Of a DNA stretch of 64,000 nucleotides, positions 25,195-35,151 are shown piece by piece. Within the stretch, counting starts at the first letter, position 1; each line of letters opens with the position of its first letter. The position numbers were made by a program, and so were the translations under genes. The notes below the pieces were generated by a model. The model saw only the letters and a program-made list of their open reading frames with translations, was not told where the DNA came from and did not search any database. This DNA is from Bacteroidaceae bacterium (GTDB lineage: Bacteria; Bacteroidota; Bacteroidia; Bacteroidales; Bacteroidaceae). The stretch is from positions 16,325 to 80,324 of the forward strand of contig JAEESE010000017.1 in assembly GCA_016286165.1 (NCBI GenBank), read 5' to 3'.

Positions 25195-26181
25195 TTAACA
25201 TCCATTACCATTAATCACCGCTGCACGGATTTGCTCAGGTGTGAGCGCTGTACCATATACTTGAATGACTTCGCCGGCAAGGTGGTTGCCATAATCAAGG
25301 CAGCGCTCGAGGGGTTCGCCGCCCACAAAGCCGTGCAGGAAACCGGCAGCAAAGAAATCACCGGCGGCAGTGGTGTCGACGACCTTACGTTTCAGACCTT
25401 TCACAAAAGCACGTTCAGAACCTTGCATAGCAAATGCTCCATGGGCTCCCACCTTGACTACGGCAGTACCGGCCACTGATGCCAACTGGCGCAAAGCCTC
25501 CTCGGGATCGCGCTGGCAACTGAAAGCAGCAGCCTCCTCTTCGTTGGCGAAGACGATGTCGACATAATCGCGAACCAGTTCTACGATGAACTCGCGTTCG
25601 GCCTCAACAAGGTTCCACGAAGCCAAATCGTAGCTCACGACAAGACCTGCATCACGAGCCGTGGACAGAACGTCGACAATAAGGGCATGGTCCTGCAGAA
25701 GATAGCCCTCGACGTGCAAAAGCTCCACCTCTGGATGAGCCTTGAGCATAGCTCGAAGGCCGTCGGCACTGACACAAGCAGCTGCACCAAGGTATGTGGC
25801 AAAGGTGCGTTCACCGTCGGGCGTGATGAACGTGGTAGCGATGCCGGTTGACATCTCAGGCTTGCGCTGCAACGAAGCCACAGTGCCGCGCGCCTGCATC
25901 TGAGACAAATAGAAAGCACCCATCTCATCGTCGCCCACTGAACCCACGAAGCCGGTGGCATGACCCAGATGTGATAGGGCATGAATAGTGTTTGAGGCAC
26001 TGCCACCTGTGGCACGCACGCTGGACAGCGTTCTTGTCAGGTCGTTCAGACGGTCTAAGCCTGATGCATCGACGAGCGTCATTCCACCCTTGGGCAGCGA
26101 GAGCTCACTAAGCATCTTTTCATCGTCGATATGCACCAAAACATCGACCAAAGCATTGCCAATTCCTACTATTTTCACCAT
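25195..26181 (-). CDS. PfkB-family carbohydrate/nucleoside kinase, adenosine kinase-like
   Basis: 328 residues from the ATG at 26181. The start is chosen because the -7 promoter element is at 26200-26207, so the upstream in-frame Met at 26202 is too early. Motifs: GIGNALVDVLVHID at the start, GGSASNTIHALSHLG (substrate loop), GFVGSVGDDEMG, and VDTTAAGDFFAAGFLHG with the catalytic Asp. Related Bacteroidota proteins are annotated as adenosine kinase; ribokinase-like specificity is also possible. Confidence 0.9.
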   Translation of the reverse strand: MVKIVGIGNALVDVLVHIDDEKMLSELSLPKGGMTLVDASGLDRLNDLTRTLSSVRATGGSASNTIHALSHLGHATGFVGSVGDDEMGAFYLSQMQARGTVASLQRKPEMSTGIATTFITPDGERTFATYLGAAACVSADGLRAMLKAHPEVELLHVEGYLLQDHALIVDVLSTARDAGLVVSYDLASWNLVEAEREFIVELVRDYVDIVFANEEEAAAFSCQRDPEEALRQLASVAGTAVVKVGAHGAFAMQGSERAFVKGLKRKVVDTTAAGDFFAAGFLHGFVGGEPLERCLDYGNHLAGEVIQVYGTALTPEQIRAAVINGNGC

Positions 26182-26199
26182 AAAACTGAATTTTTTTTG

Positions 26200-26238
26200 C
26201 AAAAGTATTGTTTATTTTTGAGAAATGCACTACTTTTG
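26200..26238. promoter_or_regulatory. Back-to-back promoters for the PfkB kinase (-) and tRNA-Asn (+)
   Basis: Minus-strand TACTTTTG (26207-26200) and + strand TTG (26208-26210), 20-nt spacer, TACTTTTG (26231-26238). The two promoters touch. Confidence 0.75.
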
Positions 26239-26325
26239 CCCCGCAATTCCGAGAAAGAAGCGTTTTTTTTCGCTAAGAGCCTCGTCGAAACGCCCAAACT
26301 GCAAAGTTTTGAAGAGGCAAAAAAA

Positions 26326-26399
26326 GCTTCAGTAGCTCAGTTGGTTAGAGCACCTGACTGTTAATCAGGGGGTCGTTGGTTCAAGCCCATCCTGAAGCG
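26326..26399 (+). tRNA. tRNA-Asn (GTT), copy 1
   Basis: 74 nt. Acceptor GCTTCAG pairs with CTGAAGC (26392-26398), discriminator G. Anticodon loop CTGTTAA and T-loop TTCAAGC are present. No encoded CCA. Confidence 0.97.
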
Positions 26400-26418
26400 C
26401 ACAAGTCTCGGAAACACT

Positions 26419-26492
26419 GCTTCAGTAGCTCAGTTGGTTAGAGCACCTGACTGTTAATCAGGGGGTCGTTGGTTCAAGCCCATCCTGAAGCG
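26419..26492 (+). tRNA. tRNA-Asn (GTT), copy 2
   Basis: Identical 74-nt copy, 19 bp downstream of the first. A tandem duplication in one transcript. Confidence 0.97.
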
Positions 26493-26503
26493 CAAGGGCG
26501 TTG

Positions 26504-26540
26504 GTCCGCAATTCTCCTCGGAGGTTGCGGACTTTTTTTT
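26504..26540 (+). terminator. Terminator of the tRNA-Asn pair
   Basis: Stem GTCCGCAA (26504-26511) with TTGCGGAC (26525-26532), followed by eight T. Confidence 0.92.
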
Positions 26541-26595
26541 CATTACATATCATCGTTAACGCCCTAAACAATTAATTTCTAAAAAACATTATTCC

Positions 26596-28392
26596 ATGAC
26601 ATTCAACGAATTAAAGATAAGCGAGCCGTTGCTGCGCGCCATCACAGAGATGGGATTTGAGAAGCCAATGCCTGTCCAGGAAGCTGTGATACCGCTCCAA
26701 CTGGAGTCCTCACAAGACCTCGTAGCACTGGCACAAACAGGCACGGGCAAGACTGCCGCTTATGGACTGCCTTTATTGCAGCGGCTCACACCTACCGCCC
26801 AACCTCAAGCCATAGTGCTATCGCCAACACGTGAGCTCTGCCTGCAGATTGCCGACGACCTTGAAGCGTTTGCCAAATATCTGCCTGAAGTACGAATACT
26901 GCCCGTCTATGGCGGCACCGATTTCATGCCGCAACTGCGAGCCCTTCAGCAGGGCGTAGATATCATTGTGGCTACGCCCGGCAGACTGATAGACCTCATG
27001 CAGCGTGGTGCTGCCGTGCTCAAGAACGTTCACACTGTTATTCTCGACGAGGCCGACGAGATGCTCTCAATGGGTTTTTCCGAGAGTATTGACCAAATAC
27101 TCGAAGGCGTGCCCGCCGAACATACCACACTGCTTTTCTCCGCCACAATGAGCCGCGAAATAGAGAAGATTGCACAAAACTATCTTCACGATGCCCGTCA
27201 GATAGTGGTCGGCAGCCGCAACGAAGGAGCCGAGAATGTGAATCATATATATTATATGGTACACGCGCGCGACAAATACCTCGCCCTGAAACGTGTAGTG
27301 GACTACTATCCCAAAATCTACGCCATCATCTTCTGTCGCACACGACTCGAGACCCAGGAAATAGCCGACAACCTGATTCGCGACGGCTACAACGCCGATG
27401 CCTTACACGGCGACCTGTCGCAGCAGCAACGCGACCTCACCATGCAACGATTCCGCCAGCACCGCATACAATTGCTTGTGGCTACCGACGTGGCAGCACG
27501 CGGACTCGACGTTGACGACCTCACCCATGTCATCAACTACGGTATGCCCGAGGATATCGAGAATTACACACACCGCAGCGGTCGTACAGGCCGTGCCGGC
27601 AAGAAAGGCACCAGCATATGCATCGTTCACAGCCGCGAGCGAGGTCGCATACGCGATGTGGAACGGACTATCAAGAAGGATTTTGTGCGCGGCACACTAC
27701 CCTCGCCCAAGGAAATATGCTCCAAGCAGTTGTGGAAGGTTATCGACGACATCGAACGCGTGGAGGTGGACGAAGAGGAAATTGCAGACTTCCTGCCCGA
27801 AGTACGTCGCAAATTGGAGTGGCTCGACAAGGATGACCTGTTGCGTCGCGTCATCAGCCGTGAGTTCAGTCGCTTCCTGCGCTACTACGCCAACGCGCCT
27901 GAGATAGAAGATGTGAACCCTCAGGATAAAACCGCGAAGACCAAAAGTAAAAAGACGAGCAACAGCGGCCGCCGTGCCGTTGGCGATCACTCGCCCGAGG
28001 AGGGATACACCCGCATCTTCATCACTTTGGGCAAAGTAGACGGCTTTTATGCCCGCGAAATCATAGGTCTTGTCAACAACCGTTGCCCAGGTCCGAAGAT
28101 AGAAATGGGACGTATTGACCTTCGCCCCACCTTTTCGTTCTTCGAAGTGCCTGAAGAGGAGGCTGAACGCGTACTCAAAGGCCTCAAAGGCTTTTCATTC
28201 AAAGGCCGTCGCGTGGGCGTTGATATAGCTGAGGAGGTTGGCACTGCCGAGCGCTCAGACGAAGGGTGGAGAAAGGGGAATAGAAGTGGGAGTGGTAAAG
28301 GGAGTAGAAGTGGGAGTGGAAAAGGGAGTAGAAGTGGGAGTAAAAAAGGGAGTAAAAAGGGAAGTAAAAGTGGGAGTAAAAAGTGGGAGTAA
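26596..28392 (+). CDS. DEAD-box RNA helicase (DeaD/CsdA-like) with variable repeat tail
   Basis: 598 residues. Motifs in order: AQTGTGKT (Walker A), SPTRELC, DEAD (ILDEADEMLS), SAT, ARGLD and HRSGRTGRAGK. A C-terminal DbpA/CsdA-like RNA-binding domain spans ~470-555 (YTRIFITLGKVDGFYAREII). It unwinds RNA duplexes in ribosome biogenesis or decay. The last ~45 residues are GSRSGSGKGS-type repeats encoded by a tandem DNA array (28265-28440) that goes on past the stop codon. A unit of different length puts the stop in frame, so the tail length is probably unstable. Confidence 0.95.
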   Translation: MTFNELKISEPLLRAITEMGFEKPMPVQEAVIPLQLESSQDLVALAQTGTGKTAAYGLPLLQRLTPTAQPQAIVLSPTRELCLQIADDLEAFAKYLPEVRILPVYGGTDFMPQLRALQQGVDIIVATPGRLIDLMQRGAAVLKNVHTVILDEADEMLSMGFSESIDQILEGVPAEHTTLLFSATMSREIEKIAQNYLHDARQIVVGSRNEGAENVNHIYYMVHARDKYLALKRVVDYYPKIYAIIFCRTRLETQEIADNLIRDGYNADALHGDLSQQQRDLTMQRFRQHRIQLLVATDVAARGLDVDDLTHVINYGMPEDIENYTHRSGRTGRAGKKGTSICIVHSRERGRIRDVERTIKKDFVRGTLPSPKEICSKQLWKVIDDIERVEVDEEEIADFLPEVRRKLEWLDKDDLLRRVISREFSRFLRYYANAPEIEDVNPQDKTAKTKSKKTSNSGRRAVGDHSPEEGYTRIFITLGKVDGFYAREIIGLVNNRCPGPKIEMGRIDLRPTFSFFEVPEEEAERVLKGLKGFSFKGRRVGVDIAEEVGTAERSDEGWRKGNRSGSGKGSRSGSGKGSRSGSKKGSKKGSKSGSKKWE

Positions 28393-28440
28393 AAAGGGAA
28401 GTAAAAAGGGGAGTAAAAGTAAGTAAGGGGGAAGTAAAGG
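28265..28440 (+). repeat. Tandem GGGAGTARAA-type minisatellite spanning the helicase stop codon
   Basis: Units such as GGGAGTAGAAGT, GGGAGTAAAAAA and GGGAAGTAAAAAG repeat about 13 times. Coding runs to 28392; the rest is 3' non-coding. In the neighbouring frame the array stays open to about 28426. Confidence 0.85.
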
Positions 28441-28535
28441 TCTGATAAACAGGAAAAAGTGGGTGTAAAACGAGAAAAATACACGGAAAACGAAAAAAAC
28501 TTCCGACTTTTACATTCCAACAATAAACTTTTTAC

Positions 28536-28543
28536 TACCTTTG
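28536..28543 (+). promoter_or_regulatory. -7 element of the rpsO promoter
   Basis: TACCTTTG, 112 bp before the rpsO start, giving a ~100-nt leader that could carry S15 autoregulation. The leader structure was not resolved. Confidence 0.65.
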
Positions 28544-28654
28544 CAGCCGCTAACAAAAATAGCTGCATTCGAGGGTGGGTGCGCGACGACAGGCTGACGA
28601 CGGCTCTCCACCTAAAGGATGTAATTCTCAAACCTCTTAATCAGCCAATACATT

Positions 28655-28924
28655 ATGTATTTAGATTCAGCTAAAAAGGCCGAGCTCTTTGAAAAGTTCG
28701 GCGGTGGCGCAACCAACACTGGCAGCGCCGAGAGCCAGATTGCACTCTTCAGCTTCCGCATCGCTCACCTCACCGAGCACATGAAGCAGAACCGCAAGGA
28801 CCACAGCACAGAACGCGCCCTCACGGGCCTCGTAGGTAAGCGCCGCGCGCTCCTCAACTATCTGAAGAAGCGCGATATCACACGCTACCGTGCTATCGTC
28901 AAGGCTCTGGGTCTGCGTAAGTAA
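28655..28924 (+). CDS. rpsO: Ribosomal protein S15
   Basis: 89 residues, the normal length. Recognised by FGGGATNTGSAESQIALFSF, HMKQNRKDHSTERALTGLVG and KRRALLNYLKKRD. It binds 16S rRNA helices in the small subunit platform. A single-gene unit with promoter and terminator. Confidence 0.98.
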   Translation: MYLDSAKKAELFEKFGGGATNTGSAESQIALFSFRIAHLTEHMKQNRKDHSTERALTGLVGKRRALLNYLKKRDITRYRAIVKALGLRK

Positions 28925-28990
28925 TCAGGCAGTCCACCCACGCCCTCTTCGGAGGGAGCGGTCACTTTTCAAGAAGTGAAGTCTTAACCA

Positions 28991-29022
28991 AAGTGAGAAG
29001 TGCTCGCACTCCTCACTTTTTT
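28991..29022 (+). terminator. rpsO terminator
   Basis: AAGTGAG (28991-28997) pairs with CTCACTT (29012-29018), with an inner GTGC/GCAC stem and a T-run. It overlaps the 5' end of the next long ORF, which therefore starts at 29065. Confidence 0.85.
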
Positions 29023-29064
29023 GCTTTTAAACAAAACAAGAACCATTCCATTCACCCAACCACT

Positions 29065-31656
29065 ATGAGCAAGAATACCCTGAAGTCGTTCCTTCCCGAC
29101 CTCCTGGCCATCCTCTTCTTCGTTGGCCTCTCCTTTGCTTACTTCATAAAGCCTGTCAGCGAAGGCCTCGTGCTTACCGGCCACGACCACAGCGGCGGAG
29201 TAGGCGCCTCATCAGAGATGGAGGCTTATCGCCAAGCACACAATGGCGAGCGTACACGCTGGACCAACACCCTCTTCTCCGGCATGCCTACCTACCAGAT
29301 GGCTCCCTCTTATCCGTCTACCGACAACCTGCAGAAGGTGGAAAGCGTATACAAGCTTTTCCTGCCCGACTACGTAGTGCTGGTGTTTATCATGCTGCTG
29401 GGCTTCTACATCCTACTGCGCGCTTTCGACTTCAAGGCTTGGATGGCAGCGTTGGGCGCCGTCGTATGGGCATTCTCAAGTTACTACTTTATCATTATTG
29501 GCGCAGGGCATATCTGGAAGTTCTACACTCTGGCTTACATCCCGCCCACGATAGCCGGCATGGTACTCTGCTACCGCGGTCGCTACGGCTGGGGTTTCGT
29601 AGTAACGGCTTTCTTCATGGCTCTTCAGATCTTGTCGAACCACGTACAGATGAGCTATTACTTCGCTATTGTCATCGGTTTGATGGCGCTGGCGTTCCTG
29701 TTTGAAGCGAAAGAAGGATCTCAGTCGGCCTCATCAGCAGAAGGCAAAGCCTCTTCATCATTCGTGAAGTGGCTCAAAGGCACTGCGACCTTTGCCCTCG
29801 GCTGTATCATAGGTATAGCCATCAACGCTTCCAACCTGTACCACACATGGGAATACTCAAAAGAGTCGATGCGCGGAAAGAGCGAATTGACACAGAAAAC
29901 CAAAGATCCCGCCAACCAGACTTCCAGCGGTCTCGAACGCGACTACATCACAGCATGGAGCTATGGCATTGGTGAGACATGGTCGTTGCTCGTTCCCAAT
30001 GTGAAGGGCGGTGCCTCACAGCCTCTCACACAAAGCAAGACAGCTATGAGCAAGGCAGACCAGATGTATTTGCCCGTATACCAAAGCCTTGGACAATACT
30101 GGGGCGAGCAGCCTGGCACCAGCGGTCCTGTCTATGTAGGAGCTTTCATCATGTTTCTCTTCATCCTCGGCCTATTCATAGTAAAAGGACCGATGAAATG
30201 GGCACTTTTCATCGCTACATTGCTTTCCATAACCCTCGCATGGGGTAAGAACTTCATGCCTTGGACCGACTTATGGCTCGACTATGTTCCCATGTACGAC
30301 AAATTCCGTACTGTGGCCTCCATACTCGTCATTGCCGAGTTCACCATTCCTCTGCTTGCCATGCTTGCATTGAAGGAGATAATAAAGCCATCGAGTCAGG
30401 TGGGCCTTAAGGAATGTGGCTTTGCCCTTGCGCTGACAGCCCTTCCCTGCCTCCTCTTCTGGCTCATGCCCGATGCGTTCTTTGGCAACTACATCAGTTC
30501 TTCCGAGCAGCAGATGCTGACATCGGCAGCCCAGCAAGGCTACATACCGCAGGATATGTTGGCGCCCATCATGGCCAACCTCAATGATATGCGCCGCGCT
30601 GTGTTCAGTGCTGATGCAGGCCGTTCGCTCATCATCATCCTTGTGGGCTGCGCCGTGCTACTGGCTTACTATTTTAAGAAGATCAAGGCATGGCACGCTG
30701 TCGCTTGCCTCATCTTGCTTTGCACTGCCGATATGTGGGATGTCAACAAACGCTATCTCAACGATGCTATGTTCTCGGAACCGCAGCCCGCACAGCAGTT
30801 CTTCCAGAAGACGCCAACCGACGAGGCCATTCTCCAAGATACCGACCTCTATTATCGCGTGGCCAACCTCGCCGTATCCACCTTCAACGACAACACCACC
30901 AGCTACTGGCATAAGTCTATAGGTGGCTATCATGCTGCCAAGCTGCGTCGCTATCAGGAACTCATAGAGGCTTATATCCAGCCAGAGCTTATCAGTCTTC
31001 ATCAGGCTGCAGCCGAGGCCGCCGGCCAACTCGAAGAAGTGAACGGTGACTCCATCTTCCCCGTCCTCAATATGCTTAACATGAAGTATGCCATCATGCC
31101 GCTGCAGGACGGTAAGACAATGCCCCTTCAGAATCCTTGGGCCATGGGCAACGCCTGGATGGTGGACGACGTATTCCTCGTAGCCAATGCCGATGAGGAA
31201 CTGGCATCACTCTCAGCCTTCAACTTGCACACTGCAGCAATTGTTGACCGCCGTTTTACCGACAAGATTCCAGCCGAACTAATAAGTGCAGGAGGTCCCG
31301 ACTCGCTGGCTGCCGCTCCTCGTACAAACAGCGTCACGCTTCTCACTTATGAAGCCAACGCCCTTACATACGAAGCTGAAACAGACCACCAGTGCCTTGC
31401 CGTCTTCTCGGACATCTACTATCCTGGTTGGAAATGCTTGGTCGATGGCCAACCTGCCGATGTTCTCCGTGCCAACTACGTCCTACGCGCTGTAGTGTTG
31501 CCCGCCGGAAAGCATAAGATAGAGTTCCGCTTCGACCCGCAAAGCCTCCATACCACTGAGGCTATCGCCACAGCCGCCCTCATACTTCTCGCCCTTCTCG
31601 TGCTCGCCCTCATCGGATGGAGCATTTTCAAGGGTAGGAATAAGAAAGAGGATTAA
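29065..31656 (+). CDS. YfhO-family membrane protein
   Basis: 863 residues from the ATG at 29065; an in-frame start upstream would lie inside the rpsO terminator. About 12-13 membrane segments, with family features near the N-terminus (EGLVLTGHDHSGGVGASSEM, SGMPTYQMAP) and a C-terminal beta-domain (LAVFSDIYYPGWKCLVDGQP, LRANYVLRAVVLPAGKHKIE). YfhO proteins are GT-C-like and linked to glycosylation of lipoteichoic acid in firmicutes; the Bacteroidota role is undefined. Confidence 0.9.
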   Translation: MSKNTLKSFLPDLLAILFFVGLSFAYFIKPVSEGLVLTGHDHSGGVGASSEMEAYRQAHNGERTRWTNTLFSGMPTYQMAPSYPSTDNLQKVESVYKLFLPDYVVLVFIMLLGFYILLRAFDFKAWMAALGAVVWAFSSYYFIIIGAGHIWKFYTLAYIPPTIAGMVLCYRGRYGWGFVVTAFFMALQILSNHVQMSYYFAIVIGLMALAFLFEAKEGSQSASSAEGKASSSFVKWLKGTATFALGCIIGIAINASNLYHTWEYSKESMRGKSELTQKTKDPANQTSSGLERDYITAWSYGIGETWSLLVPNVKGGASQPLTQSKTAMSKADQMYLPVYQSLGQYWGEQPGTSGPVYVGAFIMFLFILGLFIVKGPMKWALFIATLLSITLAWGKNFMPWTDLWLDYVPMYDKFRTVASILVIAEFTIPLLAMLALKEIIKPSSQVGLKECGFALALTALPCLLFWLMPDAFFGNYISSSEQQMLTSAAQQGYIPQDMLAPIMANLNDMRRAVFSADAGRSLIIILVGCAVLLAYYFKKIKAWHAVACLILLCTADMWDVNKRYLNDAMFSEPQPAQQFFQKTPTDEAILQDTDLYYRVANLAVSTFNDNTTSYWHKSIGGYHAAKLRRYQELIEAYIQPELISLHQAAAEAAGQLEEVNGDSIFPVLNMLNMKYAIMPLQDGKTMPLQNPWAMGNAWMVDDVFLVANADEELASLSAFNLHTAAIVDRRFTDKIPAELISAGGPDSLAAAPRTNSVTLLTYEANALTYEAETDHQCLAVFSDIYYPGWKCLVDGQPADVLRANYVLRAVVLPAGKHKIEFRFDPQSLHTTEAIATAALILLALLVLALIGWSIFKGRNKKED

Positions 31657-31663
31657 ATATGAC

Positions 31664-31690
31664 AAAGCCCGCTTCAAAAGCGGGCTTTTG
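31664..31690 (+). terminator. Terminator after the yfhO-like gene
   Basis: AAAGCCCGCTT (31664-31674) pairs with AAGCGGGCTTT (31678-31688), with a T-run. It may serve both strands, as the next gene is convergent. Confidence 0.92.
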
Positions 31691-31725
31691 TTATAATAAG
31701 GATTAGTACCGAAACAATCGGTTTT

Positions 31726-33078
31726 TTATGGGAATAATGTATGGGGGGCAAAATGCCCGCTGCGGATGCGCCATTCCTTGGGGTATAGGTTATTGGCACG
31801 CGAGCCTATGTTCTTTGCCAAGCCGAGGCGCTGGCCGTGGTAGCAAAGCTGCACTATGCCACGAGGAGCATCTGGTGGAAGAGCTATGGCTTCGCGTTGT
31901 AGATAACGGAAGGCATCAACAAGGGAAATTTCAACACGAGGAATAGCAGCATCACTACCCTGCCCTACCCGTTTAGAAGAGGAAACGGCACCCTCTGGCG
32001 AATCAAGCAAATCGGTTGGTAAAACTGTCAAGTTTTTGGCAATCGAATCGATGAAATGGGCGTTTTTTGATCCCTCATCAGATTCGCCATGCTTTTGCAA
32101 AAGCGCACAGAAAAAGCCTTCGCCACGCACAAGGCCTGGGATGAAATGGCAGAAAGGAAGGGCAGAACTTAATTGATCATCGACATTTGCCAATGAAGAA
32201 GGATTTGTCAACGGGGCTGCGCTAAGAGAATGCCGGCGAAGATCACCGAGGACGTGCCACGATGAATCCACGGGAATGGGTATGATGTCTGCACCAAGTT
32301 CACGAGCTATCCATTCTACGTTGCACTCGTCTTCCTCAGGATTGAAGGTGCACGTGCTGTAAATCATTAAACCTCCCGGGCGCAATGCCGGCCAGATATC
32401 TTCGACAATAGAGCGTTGCAAGGCTGCACAGTCGGCCACGAACTGAGGCGACCACTGCCGACGCGCTTCATCTTCCTTACGCATCATACCTTCGCCGGAG
32501 CATGGCACGTCAGCCAAAATAATGTCGAAGCCTGCAAACAAGCGGTCGCGGTTGGCTACACGGGCAATATCCTTGGCATAAGCCTGCGTAACAACGACAT
32601 TCCCGCTCCCCCACTTCGCCATGTTCTCGGCAAGCACCTGAGCGCGCTGGCGCAATGGTTCATTGCTTACAAGCATAGCCTCAGGCGGCAACAATGAACG
32701 CAGGATGGTGCTCTTACCACCAGGGGCTGCGCATAGGTCAAGAACCGTGGACGCTGATTTTTGAAAGTTAATGGAGACGTTGAGCCTTCGCAGCACATGT
32801 GCCAAGAACATAGAACTGGCTTCCTGAACGTAGTAGGCGCCTGCGTGCAGAAGAGGATCGGCAGTAAACTGCGGGCGCTGGTTAAGGTAAATACCTTCGG
32901 AACACCACGGCACACGACTTTCACCATCCTCAGGCCAAGCATCTGCTGGCAGGCGGGCCGGATTAATTCGTATGCTTACCGGAACCTCCTCATCGAGACC
33001 TCGCACGAGGGCGTCAACCATCTCACCGTCCCAAACGCGGCGAAAATAGTCCTCGAAACCAGCTGGCAGAGCAATCAT
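31726..33078 (-). CDS. RsmF/NOL1-NOP2-Sun family RNA (cytosine-5) methyltransferase
   Basis: 450 residues. SAM-binding CAAPGGKST, then the two catalytic Cys motifs [10 protein letters not shown] and YSTCTF. The C-terminal part resembles the RsmF tail domain that binds rRNA ([20 protein letters not shown]). Likely substrate is 16S rRNA m5C. Start overlaps the YidE-like gene's stop by 4 bp, so translation is probably coupled. Residues ~345-385 ([20 protein letters not shown]) look like a loosely conserved insert. Confidence 0.93.
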   Translation of the reverse strand: MIALPAGFEDYFRRVWDGEMVDALVRGLDEEVPVSIRINPARLPADAWPEDGESRVPWCSEGIYLNQRPQFTADPLLHAGAYYVQEASSMFLAHVLRRLNVSINFQKSASTVLDLCAAPGGKSTILRSLLPPEAMLVSNEPLRQRAQVLAENMAKWGSGNVVVTQAYAKDIARVANRDRLFAGFDIILADVPCSGEGMMRKEDEARRQWSPQFVADCAALQRSIVEDIWPALRPGGLMIYSTCTFNPEEDECNVEWIARELGADIIPIPVDSSWHVLGDLRRHSLSAAPLTNPSSLANVDDQLSSALPFCHFIPGLVRGEGFFCALLQKHGESDEGSKNAHFIDSIAKNLTVLPTDLLDSPEGAVSSSKRVGQGSDAAIPRVEISLVDAFRYLQREAIALPPDAPRGIVQLCYHGQRLGLAKNIGSRANNLYPKEWRIRSGHFAPHTLFP

Positions 33079-34787
33079 ACTAAGCTATAAAGCAGCAGGA
33101 TAATGAGCTGAGCAGTAAGGATGCGCAGGAACATGCACAGAGGATAGACGGTGGAGTAACCTACGGCTGGAGCATCGTTACCTGCTGTCTGGTTGGCATA
33201 AGCCAAGGCTGGCGGGTCAGTGGTGGCGCCGGCAATGAGGCCCATAAGCGTGTAGTAGTTCATCTTATAGCGCAGACGGGCAAGCACACCTATGATAATA
33301 ATAGGTATCACGGTGATGAGGAAGCCTGTCCACACGTAGGTGAGGCCATCGCCCTCGGTTACCGTATGCCAGAAAGTAGCGCCAGCCTTGATGCCCACGG
33401 ATGCGAGGAAGAGCACAAGACCGAACTCACGCAACATTAGATTGGCCGACGTTGTGGTGTATGATACCAAGTGAGCCTTGTAGCCGAAGCGTCCGATGAG
33501 AATTGCGATGATCAGCGGACCGCCAGCCAAACCAAGCTTCACAGGGGTAGGCACACCAGGCAGTGCGATAGGCATCATGCCGAAAAGGATACCTACAACG
33601 ATACCGATGAACAAAGCTGCCAGATTGGGATGATCGAGGCGCTTAACCTCATTACCCATGACATTTGCCACGCGCTCGACAGCGTCCTCGGGACCTACGC
33701 ATACGAGCTTGTCGCCTATCTGAATACGCAGGTTCTGGTCGGCGAAGAGGTTGACGCCGTTGCGTCGTACACGCGTGACGTTGACGCCATAGACCGAACT
33801 GAAATGCAACTGACCGAAGGTCTTGCCGTTGACACTGGGCTGAGTGACAAGGATATTCTTCGACACCATAGGCACGTCCTGTTCTGCCCATTCCACATGG
33901 TCCACGGGACCTATGAAGGCAGAAATAGCCTCCCAATCGTCCTCGGCACAGGTGATATACATGAGGTCGCCCACGTTCACTACGGTGTCGCGATTAGGTA
34001 TGGACACATGACCGTCGTGCAAGAAGCGCGAGCAAACGAAGTTACGGCCAAGGAAATTGCGAACTTGAAGTATTGTACGACCATTGAGTGCCTTGTTCTC
34101 GGCACGAAGCGTCATGCGATGCGGCTTGGCGTGCGGGTTCTCATTGAGTTCCCTCTCTATCTGCTCGGTCTCCTTCTTAAGACTGATACGGCAGATATAA
34201 CGAATGGCTATCGTTGCTCCTATGATTCCCACTACGCCAAGAGGATAAGCACAAGCATAGCCTGAAGCTATCTGGGGCATCTCAGAAACCCCTTTGTAGA
34301 TAGAGCCAACGGCTTCGGATGCGGCACCAAGACCCGGTGTGTTGGTGATAGCTCCGCACAGCACACCCGTCATCATTGACAGGTTCCACACGTTCTCGCC
34401 GCCCTTAATCTCAGGCTTGTAGAACAATATGAAATAAAGGGCGAGCATGGTTATCACGTTCAAGCCCACGATGCCCATAGCCAAAGCATTCTGACGAATT
34501 CCGCCCTTGGCAAAACTCTCGAAGAAGCCAGGACCGACCTGCAAGCCTATGCAATAGACAAAAAGGATAAGACCGAAGTCCTGGACATAATTGAGAACGG
34601 CAGGTGTGCCTGTGAAACCGATATGACCGGCCAAGATGCCGGCAAACAAAACAAAGGTAACGCCCAGCGAGATACCGAAAATCTTGAAGCGCCCGAGTGC
34701 AATGCCCGCGGCTATCACAAGCGAATACAGCAACACGATATGTGCAATGCTGTCGGAGTTGGTAAAGAGACTAATGAGCCAATCCAT
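33075..34787 (-). CDS. YidE/AspT-family putative transporter (aspartate-alanine exchanger type)
   Basis: 570 residues from the ATG at 34787 ([12 protein letters not shown]). A longer in-frame start at 34880 lies upstream of the -7 element at 34846-34853, so it is rejected. Two sets of five or so membrane segments flank two TrkA_C (RCK_C) domains (~residues 195-350). Family signature blocks: [52 protein letters not shown]. In this family AspT swaps aspartate for alanine; the substrate here is unknown. Confidence 0.92.
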   Translation of the reverse strand: MDWLISLFTNSDSIAHIVLLYSLVIAAGIALGRFKIFGISLGVTFVLFAGILAGHIGFTGTPAVLNYVQDFGLILFVYCIGLQVGPGFFESFAKGGIRQNALAMGIVGLNVITMLALYFILFYKPEIKGGENVWNLSMMTGVLCGAITNTPGLGAASEAVGSIYKGVSEMPQIASGYACAYPLGVVGIIGATIAIRYICRISLKKETEQIERELNENPHAKPHRMTLRAENKALNGRTILQVRNFLGRNFVCSRFLHDGHVSIPNRDTVVNVGDLMYITCAEDDWEAISAFIGPVDHVEWAEQDVPMVSKNILVTQPSVNGKTFGQLHFSSVYGVNVTRVRRNGVNLFADQNLRIQIGDKLVCVGPEDAVERVANVMGNEVKRLDHPNLAALFIGIVVGILFGMMPIALPGVPTPVKLGLAGGPLIIAILIGRFGYKAHLVSYTTTSANLMLREFGLVLFLASVGIKAGATFWHTVTEGDGLTYVWTGFLITVIPIIIIGVLARLRYKMNYYTLMGLIAGATTDPPALAYANQTAGNDAPAVGYSTVYPLCMFLRILTAQLIILLLYSLV

Positions 34788-34845
34788 AAACGATGAATTA
34801 TGAGTGACAAATGATAGAGTAAAGGCGAGTATACCTTTTCGAGTG

Positions 34846-34853
34846 CAAAAGTA
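34846..34853 (-). promoter_or_regulatory. -7 element of the yidE-like promoter
   Basis: TACTTTTG on the minus strand, 58 bp before the chosen start. Confidence 0.6.
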
Positions 34854-35065
34854 CTTATTTTTCCGCTTATCTTCTGCCATTTACCTCTTTTTTCTGTCGT
34901 TTTCCATTGTTTTTTATCTTGGAGCAATGAAAACATACAAGTGTAGAGTGGTTAAGAGGCTACATTAATGAGCGGACTTAGGTGGTCTGTAATTGTTTAT
35001 GTTAGAAAAGGAGTGACTTAGTGGAAATATTTTATTGTTCCCATACATAATTAAGAAAAAACACG

Positions 35066-35073
35066 TATCTTTG
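35066..35073 (+). promoter_or_regulatory. -7 element of the purE promoter
   Basis: TATCTTTG, 78 bp before the purE start; would drive purE-ispG-cysS and perhaps nagB. Confidence 0.65.
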
Positions 35074-35151
35074 CGGCGAGAATAATGACAACGGTCACGT
35101 AAAAGGCCGCAACGCCAGTCGTTAAACGAAATCAAATCATACTATACAATT

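Larger units (their letters stand above)
34788..35151. other. Divergent spacer between yidE-like gene and purE
   Basis: 364 bp, AT-rich, with a -7 element for each side (34846-34853 minus, 35066-35073 plus). The purE leader has a 7-bp inverted repeat TTGCGGC (35071-35077) / GCCGCAA (35106-35112). No recognisable riboswitch was found. Confidence 0.6.

Noticed and set aside
28993..29064. Extended N-terminus for the YfhO-like protein
   Set aside because: This stretch contains the rpsO terminator; the ATG at 29065 gives a normal membrane N-terminus.
34788..34880. Extended N-terminus for the YidE-like protein
   Set aside because: The -7 promoter element lies inside it.
35074..35151. Purine riboswitch before purE
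   Set aside because: Only a 7-bp inverted repeat is seen; the conserved purine-aptamer loops are absent.
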